In this document: piece by piece, positions 14,279-23,252 of the stretch
Position numbering within the stretch: the first letter of the stretch is position 1
Layout of the letters: the number at the start of each line of letters is the position of its first letter
Assembly: GCA_048772705.1 (NCBI GenBank)
Contig: JBLWGC010000002.1
Span: forward strand, 1 to 64,000
Direction of reading: 5' to 3'
DNA: 64,000 nt
From: Leidyana gryllorum EB-2025a
Lineage: Eukaryota; Apicomplexa
Translations under genes and position numbers: made by a program
The notes under the pieces: model-generated
The model's database searches: none
What the model was told of the DNA's origin: nothing
What the model saw: only the letters and a program-made list of their open reading frames with translations

Positions 14279-15997
14279 TCACTCATTCGCCGAGGGACTT
14301 TTGTACACTCGCAGAGTGTAATCTGTTGCTAAGGGCTCCCAGACTTGTGTCTCCTCGAGTTCGGCCACGTATCCATTCTGATAGAGCGCGGATGCGACCA
14401 GTCGAGATGAGTGAGCGGAGAAGGATATGGGGGCAGTGTCAATACTCATAGTGAAGGGGCCGGCGATTGTGCCGATCCGACTAAAGTCTTCGTACGCTCT
14501 CGCGAGAATGTCCACTCGGAGTTGGGGTTTCTCGCTGACGTATTTCAGCAGTCTCAGTGGAAGCGATTCCTGAGTCACCACTTTTTTGAACAACAATTCT
14601 CCTTTGGGCAGCCGCGTCGGGAGGTTCAGTTTGTAATATTCCGACCTGTGGTACCCGCCACACGACAGTATGAGGACGTCCCACTCCTTTTGTTCCGTCT
14701 CCTTCGCCGCCCCCTTTTTGGAGCGCTTGCTGACAGCCGCCAGGCTGAGCCCTTTGCCACAAAAGTCATAGAAAGACGTCTCATAGGTACAGCCGTCACA
14801 CATCACACTCCCACCTTCAGCTGCGAGCGCGTGTCTCCACCGTTGCCGATGTTCGGCTGGAATGTCTTTCAAGCCGAAATCGTGTCTGTCCGGGTCCTCC
14901 GCCGACTCGGTTTCGGTCCCACCCCCCATTCCGAGACACGCCAGTGCCCACTGACCGACGACGACATTCACCCCAACGCTCTCGGCGGGACGGCCGGTTC
15001 GGGCTGCTTTGAGCAGAGGGCCCAGTTTGTGTCCTCCCAGTTTCGATAGTTTATTATAATGCCAGTTTCGAGGCAGCGAGGCCAAAGACCGCAACTGCAT
15101 TATCCTCTCCGTCTCATTGACTCTCGGCGGCCCCACTGCACCGTCGCGATGCTCGGGCACATCCATCCAGCACCACCACGGGGCGTATGGCTTCTCCGCC
15201 TGCTGCTGAAAAGAGAGAACCGTCCCGCCACTGTACTTGACACTGTACGCCATCGGGAAATGCGAGTGATATGAAACACTCTCAATTGGCCCCCAAGCGG
15301 TCTCCATCGCCTCAACAAAGGGCACTGTGGAGTTCACAACAGCCATAAGTATCACTTCTTCACACTCCGGAGTTGGTGGTGGCGACGCAGCCGCACTGGA
15401 CTGACTGCGACCCCCACTGACTGCTGACGGGCTCAAAATGGGATTCACCTTCTTGAAACACTCCACCGCTCTTCTGTCATTGACTTTATTCCCATATTGT
15501 CGACGGACTCTCAGCACCCGAAATGAGTCCTCTTTCTCTACCAACAACGCACCGTCGAGGTATGCGGTGAATGGCAATAGCGGTATGATGCGACGATTGT
15601 CTGACCCCCCCATGGTGTAGGCGACCACGTCCTTCAGTCGAGCGTGATTCTGGGCGGCTTCCACCTTCCACTGGAGATACTTTTGAGCCAATGGATCCAT
15701 ATTCTCCGCCCGAACCACACGTCTGGCCACATCCTCCAACTTCATCATAGTCCACGACCCTCTCTTGAGTTCCTCAAAACCAAAGTCTGTAACCAGTCGT
15801 TCCAGCCACCCTCTCCAGAGACCGTCACTCGAACCCACAGCACCAAAACTCTCATCAAACACAGACGGACTCACACCATCACCAATCGAATCAGAGGTCT
15901 CCAGCGCCGTCACCATCATCGACTGAAACATTATCCCCACCAGCCCGACGCTGTGGCCCATTGTGTCGCTACTCGGCAGCCGAACGGTCACTGTCAT
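14279..15997 (-). CDS. unrecognised protein, tandem family member C
   Basis: 572 residues in one exon from the ATG at 15997. No known domain recognised. The start MTVTVR resembles MTVCV of member D. The block PFVEAMETAWGPIESV matches B and D. The block KEWDVLILSCGGYHRSEYY matches KRWEILVFSPLLHHAPELY of D, and the C-terminal SSRLVASALYQNG...YTLRVYKS lines up with the ends of A and D. There is a cysteine pair MCDGC at about residue 405. A Ser/Pro-rich linker lies around residues 195-215. Neighbouring paralogues on the same strand indicate local gene duplication followed by fast divergence. Confidence 0.65.
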   Translation of the reverse strand: MTVTVRLPSSDTMGHSVGLVGIMFQSMMVTALETSDSIGDGVSPSVFDESFGAVGSSDGLWRGWLERLVTDFGFEELKRGSWTMMKLEDVARRVVRAENMDPLAQKYLQWKVEAAQNHARLKDVVAYTMGGSDNRRIIPLLPFTAYLDGALLVEKEDSFRVLRVRRQYGNKVNDRRAVECFKKVNPILSPSAVSGGRSQSSAAASPPPTPECEEVILMAVVNSTVPFVEAMETAWGPIESVSYHSHFPMAYSVKYSGGTVLSFQQQAEKPYAPWWCWMDVPEHRDGAVGPPRVNETERIMQLRSLASLPRNWHYNKLSKLGGHKLGPLLKAARTGRPAESVGVNVVVGQWALACLGMGGGTETESAEDPDRHDFGLKDIPAEHRQRWRHALAAEGGSVMCDGCTYETSFYDFCGKGLSLAAVSKRSKKGAAKETEQKEWDVLILSCGGYHRSEYYKLNLPTRLPKGELLFKKVVTQESLPLRLLKYVSEKPQLRVDILARAYEDFSRIGTIAGPFTMSIDTAPISFSAHSSRLVASALYQNGYVAELEETQVWEPLATDYTLRVYKSPSANE

Positions 15998-16025
15998 CGG
16001 GTCTTCGCCGCACGGATTTGGGAAA

Positions 16026-16059
16026 GCCTTAGACTCTAAGTAGCCTTAGACTCTAAGTA
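16026..16059. repeat. two-unit 17-bp tandem repeat
   Basis: GCCTTAGACTCTAAGTA occurs twice in a row, about 30 bp upstream of the start codon of member C. It may be part of that gene's promoter or 5' leader; this is not testable from sequence alone. Confidence 0.85.
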
Positions 16060-16354
16060 CTGTACAAACCGCTGCAGAGAAGAAGAAGAATATCCGAAAC
16101 TCACAAAGATTATTCTTTTTAAACTATGGCTGAGAACTGTGCTGTACAAAGATCGATTTCCCCGCCCGCCCTTTCTGACGCAATGGTCCGCTGTCAACTC
16201 GTCCACTGCTGGCTGTATTGGCCCAAACTGCGGCGTGTGAATCAGTATGCTGGAAGCTCCCAGACATAAAACTCCATAAAGAAAGTGTTCATATATGTGG
16301 AAAAACACAATCCACTTTTCGGTAACTGAAAGAGAGAGACGCCCGGTTTGCCGA

Positions 16355-18373
16355 TCAGTCTTCGGTGGTGATTTTCAGTCTCAATCGTTTCGTCTCGGGA
16401 TGAATGTAAAGCTCCGCGTTCGCATTTCGCTCGAATTTGACCAATCCCACCAGCCTCTCCCTCTCGTCAACCTCTCCCCACCTCTCACTCCATAAAGAGG
16501 TGGACTTAACCTCAACACCACCAGAAGAGGGGCTCGTCGTGTCTCTCTTTTCAGCAGCAGCAGCCGCCGGTGACGGGTTCGATCTCAATTGAATCCCGAA
16601 AGAGCCGTACACCCATCCCAAGTGGTGCAGAAGTGGGTACACTTTGGCGAAGAGGGACAGATCGGGTCCTTCGTCAAAGGGTGCGGTCGGGAAATCTCTC
16701 TCTTTGTATTCTGCATTCTGCTCGACGAAAATGTGTCGAGCAATCCGCTGCGGGTATTTGCGCCATTCCTTCTCGAGCGCCTTCTTCACTATGGGCGAAG
16801 GCGTGATGACCGACACCGCCGGAGACGGCTCCTCCACAACACTACGGAGGGAACAACAGGTCACCTCCTCCAGTTGCCTCGTCGTCTCAGTGGGCTGTGG
16901 CTCGGCCGAAGCACTCAGCAAAGTCTCCTCGTCAGAGTCTGCCGGCTGAGGGGGCTGTGTAACAACAGCCTCCTGAGATGGAAGCAGTTCCACCCCATAA
17001 AGCTCGGGGGCGTGGTGCAAGAGGGGTGAAAAGACCAGAATCTCCCAACGTTTCCGGGCTCCCGGCTCCGCTTTGTGCACTTTCACCTCACGAGAGTGAC
17101 AGATACACTTCTGAATGCGTCTGAGGACCATCAGGGAGGTCTGGCCGCCGTTCAATTGACACTTCCTCGTCTCAGCCAAAACTCCCTGGTGGCATACAGC
17201 ACGCCCGTCAAGCAATGACTTCCGCCAGCTCTCCGCCACACCCGCACCCCTCGTTTGGCTCAAATGATCAATGATAAATTGGAAACTGGGCAGACTTTCG
17301 GTCTGCCGATCGGTCACCCTATAACAGGAGCCGAAAACACTCGGGGTCAGCCATTCCATAAAGGAGGGTGAGGGATTCTGCTCCACCAGAATATGTCGGA
17401 ACCTTTGCTCATCGAGCGTCTCACAGCTCGACAGCCAGATGCGTCGTTTCTCCAGAGTGTCAAAATCGCATAGCTCAGCCACAGAATTTGTTTTCCCTAC
17501 CGCGCCTTGTTGTTGAGGAGCTTGGAACAGTTCAAAGCCGATGTTCCCTGAAGTCACATCCAGAACAAACTTGACGGCCCACATATCCTCGAAAAGCACA
17601 ATAAGGGCGCCGTTGCATCGTGCAATCGACTTGACATCACCCAGACTCCTCGTTAACACTCTGATGAATGGACGCATACCCATCAATATTTCCGAAGCGG
17701 ATCGACACTCCAAATCGTCGGGTGTCAGCAGCCCGTCGCTTTCATCGTACATTTCTGAACCAACAGCAATCATATGAACCTTCATATCACCCAGATTAAT
17801 CTGAGCGTCCCATCGGAATGCCGCGCATTCGCTCGGACTTTCCCGGTCAATGTAATACACGATACCGGAACCACCTTCTTCTTGTCCATTCACAGAATCG
17901 GGCAACCAAACAACAGCCTGTTGCATACCGTTAGTGACAGAGTGATGCACTCTTATCTGCTCCGAACACGCCCGCTTCGCCCCTTCTTGATCAAATCTTT
18001 GACGTATGTACCTCTTGTATTCCGCCCTTAAAGGGGTCCTCGCCACCATCTGTGCTAATTCGGCCAAACTCATCTGCCCACTCCGCAAAGGCTTCGCTTT
18101 GTGGAGTACACCGCGAAGATTGTCGCTAATTTCATCAACAAGATTCACCGGAAGTGGAGCAGTGGTTCGACTCGCAATCTTCTTCCGGATTTTAGACGCC
18201 TGAGGAGGAACAGGTTCACTCGCGGTAGGTTCAACTTGTCGATAAGCCCATGTGGGGTTTGAAAAGGCGGAACCGGATTGCACCAAGACAGCAACCAATT
18301 TGATTCCCAAGCTGTTACGGCGCTCCAGCCTACGACCCCGCGCCGTGTGCCTATCCGCCACACACACAGTCAT
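16355..18373 (-). CDS. unrecognised protein, tandem family member D
   Basis: 672 residues from the ATG at 18373, in one exon. An upstream in-frame TTG at 18454 exists, but ATG is preferred because the resulting N-terminus aligns with members A and C. Visible blocks: RNSLGIKLVAVLVQS near the N-terminus; RPFIRVLTRSLGDVKSIAR followed by ALIVLFEDMWAVKFVL, which has the rhythm of an RRM-like fold, though I cannot confirm it; KRWEILVFSPLLHH; PDLSLFAKVYP; and the C-terminal strand block RLRLKI. A Gln/Pro/Glu-rich linker sits at about residues 450-520. Longest family member. Function unknown. Confidence 0.65.
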   Translation of the reverse strand: MTVCVADRHTARGRRLERRNSLGIKLVAVLVQSGSAFSNPTWAYRQVEPTASEPVPPQASKIRKKIASRTTAPLPVNLVDEISDNLRGVLHKAKPLRSGQMSLAELAQMVARTPLRAEYKRYIRQRFDQEGAKRACSEQIRVHHSVTNGMQQAVVWLPDSVNGQEEGGSGIVYYIDRESPSECAAFRWDAQINLGDMKVHMIAVGSEMYDESDGLLTPDDLECRSASEILMGMRPFIRVLTRSLGDVKSIARCNGALIVLFEDMWAVKFVLDVTSGNIGFELFQAPQQQGAVGKTNSVAELCDFDTLEKRRIWLSSCETLDEQRFRHILVEQNPSPSFMEWLTPSVFGSCYRVTDRQTESLPSFQFIIDHLSQTRGAGVAESWRKSLLDGRAVCHQGVLAETRKCQLNGGQTSLMVLRRIQKCICHSREVKVHKAEPGARKRWEILVFSPLLHHAPELYGVELLPSQEAVVTQPPQPADSDEETLLSASAEPQPTETTRQLEEVTCCSLRSVVEEPSPAVSVITPSPIVKKALEKEWRKYPQRIARHIFVEQNAEYKERDFPTAPFDEGPDLSLFAKVYPLLHHLGWVYGSFGIQLRSNPSPAAAAAEKRDTTSPSSGGVEVKSTSLWSERWGEVDERERLVGLVKFERNANAELYIHPETKRLRLKITTED

Positions 18374-18924
18374 TTGCACACCACAAAAAAATAATAGGGA
18401 CCCTTGTCGCCCTAAAAGGCCTCTTGACTTGATGGGATTATTTGAACAGTGCAAAATCTAAGCTTTAGGTGGTGTCTCTCTCAAATTGTTATCCAAGAGT
18501 GCTTATCATCCCCACACGGGCAGTTGCCGGGTTTGACACCCGAGGGTCGCGGCTTAGGAAGGAAGGGGCCACGGTTTAGGAAGGGGCCGCAGCTTAGGAC
18601 GGGTAGCCCGCCTCGCGGAAATAAGGATTGCGCTGAAAGGCTTCGACTGGTGGCCACCATTGCAACAGTCTTAGTACAAATTAAGGGGGAACGGACCGGT
18701 CTGGGGGGGTATTTGCCTCTGCCGGCACCGGCAGCACCAGGAATTAGAACCGTTGTTAGACGGGGTGCGCCAAAGCTGTGTTCCAAATGAGTGGATTCGT
18801 AAACAATAACCGCTTTGCGGCGGCCAGTGATACTGGCCGGTGACCGTTAGGACCATTGTGGTCGTTAGATGACGGCTGCGAGGCTGTTGGTTACAAACAA
18901 CGGATGTCAGCACAAGATACAACG
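18374..18924. other. GC-rich spacer with short repeats
   Basis: No gene seen. It contains a degenerate triplicate of an 18-22 bp unit with the core TTAGGA(A)GG at about 18549-18600, a hairpin GGCCAGT-GAT-ACTGGCC near 18832, and one copy of the 19-nt motif (18502-18520) also found at 20442 and 30604. Confidence 0.5.
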
Positions 18925-19530
18925 ATGTCTCCTGATGCGGGAGCGAGATTGGAGCCGTTTGGAGGTGAGAGCGCATTTACAGACTGCGATTGAGACACCG
19001 TCTTATGAGAAGGGCTTTTGAATGGCGATCAATATGTGGAGGTTGAGACTGACGAAGGCTTGAGGGAGGCAACAAAGCGTTTCAGAAGGGCAGCAGTGAT
19101 TGGCGTTGTACTCCTATTAGTACATCTTGCCCACGTGTGTTTCAACAGATCGATGAGTTTTGCTGTCCCTATTTTGCTGACAATTGGCGCCTGCGTACCA
19201 TCAGGGCTTGGAGTGTTACGTTTCAACTCAAGATGTGGCCTTACTGTGGTCATAGTGTCGTCCTTGGGGTTCTTAGGATGGTTGGGAAACTGCTTTATAC
19301 GCAGAGTGGGCAGCATTGTTCATGACTGCACGACGGCTCAGCACACCAAACCTCCATCGTGGGTGATGTTGAGTACTTTGACTCTCGCCCTCAATGTAAT
19401 GATTTGGGGGTATGTGTGCTACGCAGCCATATCTTTACGATGTGCCCTGATCGGGGTGCACACTCGGCGTGTGTTGGAATTCCAGCGGCGGTTTGTGGCC
19501 GACAAGTTGATGAGGGACAGCATAGTCTGA
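18925..19530 (+). CDS. four-helix membrane protein, tandem copy 1
   Basis: Proposed exons 18925-18964 and 19010-19530 (45-nt intron GTGAGA...TATGAG), product 186 residues. The second exon alone has no ATG near its start, which is why an upstream exon is needed. Four hydrophobic segments are visible, around AAVIGVVLLLVHLAHV, FAVPILLTIGACV, GLTVVIVSSLGFLGWLG and LSTLTLALNVMIWGYVCYA, with a short Glu-rich N-terminus and a basic C-terminal tail. No known family recognised. The next gene has the same layout and lies 73 bp downstream on the same strand, so the pair is probably a tandem duplication. Confidence 0.55.
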
Positions 19531-19603
19531 GGCACTGGCAGAAGTGCGCGCGTGTGTGCCTCTGCGCAGATACAAAGACCTCTTCCTGTGAGTGTTAGGC
19601 ACC

Positions 19604-20266
19604 ATGTGGAACCCGTCTGGCGCGAGTGACGAGGAAGCGGGTTCAATAGCGAGTACTTCTGCCTCTGCGAGTTCAGTGATATTGAAAAGAGATCAGCGGA
19701 GAGCAGTTATTGGAGCGGATCATCATGAGTGTCGACTCCGGTATAAGATGGCCACCGTGTATACGACTTTTACATTACCGATTATTCTATTTCTCGTATT
19801 GACAACCACATTTGCCCCTTACTTTGCAATCGTTTCGCTTGCCGCTGCGTTGTGGTCTTTGATTCCAGCATCATTAATCCTCTGGTGGAACGGAGAGAAA
19901 GTATCGCTGGCCTTGTGGCTGTTTGCCGCCTCGATATGTTGTCTGTCCCTCCAGGCTCACGCCGTATATGGAGTGTACCGAATGATGACGCACGACGGTC
20001 TGACCATAACACCCGACTTGTTGACTGCCGTCATAATCAGTCTGGTGTGGCTCTCAGGAGGTCACTCCTGCTTTGCGTTGTATGATTCTTGTTCAGCGCT
20101 GCAGGGAGAGCGGGTGCGTGATATGCAGTGGAAGTTGCGCGTAGCACCGCAGCCAATACCGCCCCCTCCACCATTCTTCTCTGCACACTGGGTACGACAT
20201 GATCACCCAACATGGAAACCCGAGTATCCCAAGGTCCCCCTCAGCCCGATCAGTGAGGAGGTGTGA
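19604..20266 (+). CDS. four-helix membrane protein, tandem copy 2
   Basis: 220 residues from ATG 19604. A Ser/Ala/Glu-rich N-terminal tail is followed by four predicted membrane helices, two of which are close together (TLPIILFLVLTTTF and AIVSLAAALWSLIPASLI, then VSLALWLFAASICCLSL and LLTAVIISLVWLSGGH), and a proline-rich C-terminal tail (PQPIPPPPPFF). The layout mirrors copy 1, including a hydrophilic turn between helices 3 and 4. Function unknown; a small transporter-like, tetraspanin-like or casparian-like protein are all possible, and none shows a diagnostic motif. Confidence 0.6.
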   Translation: MWNPSGASDEEAGSIASTSASASSVILKRDQRRAVIGADHHECRLRYKMATVYTTFTLPIILFLVLTTTFAPYFAIVSLAAALWSLIPASLILWWNGEKVSLALWLFAASICCLSLQAHAVYGVYRMMTHDGLTITPDLLTAVIISLVWLSGGHSCFALYDSCSALQGERVRDMQWKLRVAPQPIPPPPPFFSAHWVRHDHPTWKPEYPKVPLSPISEEV

Positions 20267-20540
20267 CCATCGAAGATTGTCCTCACCACATTCACTGAAC
20301 GACCGACAGCCGAATATACACATACGGGTGAAGAAGCTCTGCTCTGTACCGCCGCCCATCATCCAGAGAGAAACAGTTCATATAGAGTCACACTTTTGGT
20401 ACAATACTATATTTGCGATCAGTTAGTGATGAACACAACGACTTATCACTCCCACACGGGAAGATTGAGCGATCGCGTATCAATCAGATCATTATGAAAA
20501 ACAGACTTGGGATCAGATTCTACTCGAACACAGCCGCCTT
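20267..20540. other. spacer between convergent 3' ends
   Basis: Lies between the membrane-protein gene and the aldolase stop codon. No gene. It contains one copy of the 19-nt CTTATnnnnCCCACACGGG-type motif (20442-20460). Confidence 0.5.
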
Positions 20541-21614
20541 CTAATACACATATCCGGCCTGGTAGAGGCTACCGGTGGACTGTACACCACCCTTGTATTT
20601 GCCGAGTTGTGCCTCAGAGTTGGCCTTGGCACGGGCGGTCAAAGCCTCTTGACCAGCAGCAAAGTTCTCGGATTTGCCCTTCCAGGTGGCGAGCACAGAG
20701 GCTTGGAGAGCGCGGCCGTATGAGAAAGTCAGAGCCCACGGATGCTCCTGGGGCATAGCGTTCATAGCGTTCAAATTCAAAGAAGCGTCTTCCTCGCTCT
20801 GGCCTCCAGACAAAAAGGTGACTCCCACCAAAGCAGGCGGCACAGTGCGACGGAGAGTTCGCACAGTGTAGAAGGCAACTTCCTCCGGGGTCGCCTTCTT
20901 GGCATGAGTCGCGCCCTGAGTCACCATGTTGGGCTTCAGCAGAGCGCCCTCGAGCAAGACGTGATGCTCATTCAAGGCGTTGAAGACAGCGGTGAGCACT
21001 TTCTCCGTCACGTGGGCGCAGTGCTCGATGCTGTGGCCGCCATCAGTCAGAATCTCGGGCTCCACGATCGGAACCAAACGGTTCTGCTGGCAGATGGCAG
21101 CATAACGAGCCAAAGAATGGGCAGTCTCCTGGATAGACAGAGCAGACGGCTTGTTCTTAGCCTCATCAATCTCGAGCACGGCACGCCACTTTGCGAATCG
21201 AGCACCCGCCTCGTAGTACTTCTGGCATCTCTCAGCCAAACCGTCCAAGCCTTGGGTGGACTTCTCGTTGTCAGTGCCCGGGAGAGCAACAAGTCCCTTG
21301 TCGACCTTGATGCCAGGGATGACACCGGCTTCCTTCAGGTAGTCCACTTGCTTCTTGCCATCGACCTCCTGATACAAAGTCTCTTCGAACAGAATGGCAC
21401 CAGAGATGTACTTGCCAATGTCCTTGGTGGTGAAGAGCAGCTTGCGATAGGCGGCACGGTTTGCTTCAGTGTTCTCGACGTTGATGCTGTCAAAACGCTT
21501 CTTGATGGTACCAGTGGACTCATCAGCAGCCAGAATTCCCTTTCCACGAGTCGCGATCGCGCGAGCGGTTTCAGAGAGCTCCTTGGCAATTTCTTGAGAG
21601 AAAGCAGCTGGCAT
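20541..21614 (-). CDS. class I fructose-bisphosphate aldolase
   Basis: 357 residues from the ATG at 21614. Splits fructose 1,6-bisphosphate into dihydroxyacetone phosphate and glyceraldehyde 3-phosphate in glycolysis. In Apicomplexa the enzyme has also been linked to adhesin tails at the cell periphery. Class I features: [11 protein letters not shown] near residue 27; the Schiff-base lysine in ALLKPNM (Lys227); active-site GIKVDKG and AKWRAV lysines; VEPEIL; and FLSGGQSEE. Length is normal for the family. The C-terminus ends GYVY, keeping the terminal Tyr needed for activity. The gene is intronless and divergent from the Old Yellow Enzyme-like gene. Confidence 0.97.
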   Translation of the reverse strand: MPAAFSQEIAKELSETARAIATRGKGILAADESTGTIKKRFDSINVENTEANRAAYRKLLFTTKDIGKYISGAILFEETLYQEVDGKKQVDYLKEAGVIPGIKVDKGLVALPGTDNEKSTQGLDGLAERCQKYYEAGARFAKWRAVLEIDEAKNKPSALSIQETAHSLARYAAICQQNRLVPIVEPEILTDGGHSIEHCAHVTEKVLTAVFNALNEHHVLLEGALLKPNMVTQGATHAKKATPEEVAFYTVRTLRRTVPPALVGVTFLSGGQSEEDASLNLNAMNAMPQEHPWALTFSYGRALQASVLATWKGKSENFAAGQEALTARAKANSEAQLGKYKGGVQSTGSLYQAGYVY

Positions 21615-21898
21615 CTTGTTGTTCAAGCAAGCAAGTAGAAGAAGAAGAAAGCAGAGGAAGAAGACTGCGACTGTGATTTAAACTCAATCACTGCTTAGCA
21701 ATCGTCGCACACAACGCTAATTGCACCCCAGTCCCAAGCCGTGTCACCCTTTTTCCCCATCCTCAACCCCAACCCCAACCCGTGTCTCCCTACAGGCACA
21801 CACACACACAGTGTGTCCGTGTTGTTATTTGTCACACACAGCATTGACGAAGGATCTTAGTGTTCCGACCCCTCACTTACTGTTAGTTTTTCTTTGAA
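21615..21898. promoter_or_regulatory. shared divergent promoter region
   Basis: 284 bp separate the start codons of aldolase and the OYE-like gene, so it must hold both promoters. It contains a run of CCCCAACCC-type repeats near 21765-21782 and a (CA)n/(TG)n stretch near 21799-21820. No specific factor site can be named. Confidence 0.45.
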
Positions 21899-23089
21899 AT
21901 GTCGTTGGAATCGCTGCAAGTGAGGGATTTGGTCCTAAACAACCATTTTGTCGTGCCTCCCCTACTGACAAATCTGGCGGAACCGGGGAGCAATGAGATA
22001 AACGATCGCCATATAGTGCACTATGGTGTTTTGGCACAAGGGGGCTATGGTCTCGTTATGGTCGAAGGGATTTCGGTGGAGTACCGTGGCCGTAAGACGA
22101 CTACGGACGTCGGGATTTGGGACGATCGCTTTGTTCCGGGATTGCGAAGGCTCGTCAATCACGTGCACAGCTATCAACAAAGCAAAGTGGGAATATTGCT
22201 CGCCCATGCTGGCCGAACTGGCCCAATTGTGGCACCCACTCAGCGGCACCTCGGACCCTGTGACCCTCTCGGATCCCAGTCAATCTCCAGCTCCGCTGTA
22301 CCCTTCGGTCCGGGTTACGAAGAGCCACAAGCCCTCGAGCAGGAGGAGATAGAAGGTATATTACGAGCCTACGAGGCCGCTGCCGAGAGAGCAGTGGCCG
22401 CCGGGTTTGATCTGATCGAGATCGAAATGTGTGATGGCGGACTTTTGCATAGCTTCTTGTCCCCATTGTTGAACAATCGCGGGGATGACTACGGCGGATC
22501 GCTACAGAACTGTATCAAGTTCCCTGTTGCGGTCGCAGAAAGAGTTCGCCGTGCCATCCCCCCCGCGATGCCACTGTCTGTGAGACTCGCTTGCAGCGAT
22601 TGGAACCCCAAAGGCCTTTCGCTGGACGACGCTACTGATATTGCCGAGGCTTTGCGCGAAGCGGGAGTAGACATTATCACGTGCACCGCGGGTGGCGCTC
22701 TGACCCCTAGCGACGCCCCCGAAAGCCGCTCACTCCTCCGTCCATTCGCTGCAGCCATCAAAGCACATACTCGACTATCCGTCGTCGCCTTGGGAGGCTG
22801 CGAAAGCCTCCAAGACGCGGACGCGCTCATCAAAATGGCGGAGGCTGATCTAATCGCGGTTGAGAGCCTCTTTGTTGTTAACAACCCCTATTGGCTTAGA
22901 TCTATGATCAGCAGCAGTCCTTCCTTCTCTTCACCCCCTCACGAGCTGGTCGTTCGGGGAATCGAGTTCACCCAATCCCCATCCCCACCCGAAGGTTGTA
23001 ATACATCTGATATCCCTGTTGCCTACATAGACAAGATTCGATCTTTCTGGTACTCACCGATGCGTATGTGTTGCAATCCTTCCGCTTGA
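21899..23089 (+). CDS. Old Yellow Enzyme-like FMN protein, active site altered
   Basis: 396 residues in one exon. The TIM-barrel NADH:flavin oxidoreductase/OYE family is recognisable from LAHAGRTG at residues 101-108, the LLHSFLSPLLNNRGDDYGGS block at 182-201, and the later strands (VDIITCTAGG, SVVALGG). Family members use FMN and NAD(P)H to reduce activated C=C bonds. Two key features differ from the YqjM/OYE pattern. The usual His-x-x-His pair before GYLLH is replaced by Glu176 and Asp179 (EIEMCDGGLLH), and the FMN-phosphate Arg in the usual VALGRP motif is replaced by VESLF. The protein may be inactive or have a different chemistry. Confidence 0.85.
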   Translation: MSLESLQVRDLVLNNHFVVPPLLTNLAEPGSNEINDRHIVHYGVLAQGGYGLVMVEGISVEYRGRKTTTDVGIWDDRFVPGLRRLVNHVHSYQQSKVGILLAHAGRTGPIVAPTQRHLGPCDPLGSQSISSSAVPFGPGYEEPQALEQEEIEGILRAYEAAAERAVAAGFDLIEIEMCDGGLLHSFLSPLLNNRGDDYGGSLQNCIKFPVAVAERVRRAIPPAMPLSVRLACSDWNPKGLSLDDATDIAEALREAGVDIITCTAGGALTPSDAPESRSLLRPFAAAIKAHTRLSVVALGGCESLQDADALIKMAEADLIAVESLFVVNNPYWLRSMISSSPSFSSPPHELVVRGIEFTQSPSPPEGCNTSDIPVAYIDKIRSFWYSPMRMCCNPSA

Positions 23090-23252
23090 GTGAGTGGCAC
23101 TCTTTTTCGCAAACATTTTTTGTCGCCATCCAACAAGCCTAATCACCTCTTCCAATAACCAATTCAATACACACCGATTCCGACCATTTTCAACGCTCAC
23201 TCGCTCGCACCCGACTACCCGTACTCTGCCCCTCTGACACTGTTGCGGGGCG

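Noticed and set aside
20742-21638. 298-residue plus-strand frame opposite aldolase
   Set aside because: It is the antisense shadow of the aldolase coding sequence and has no independent features.
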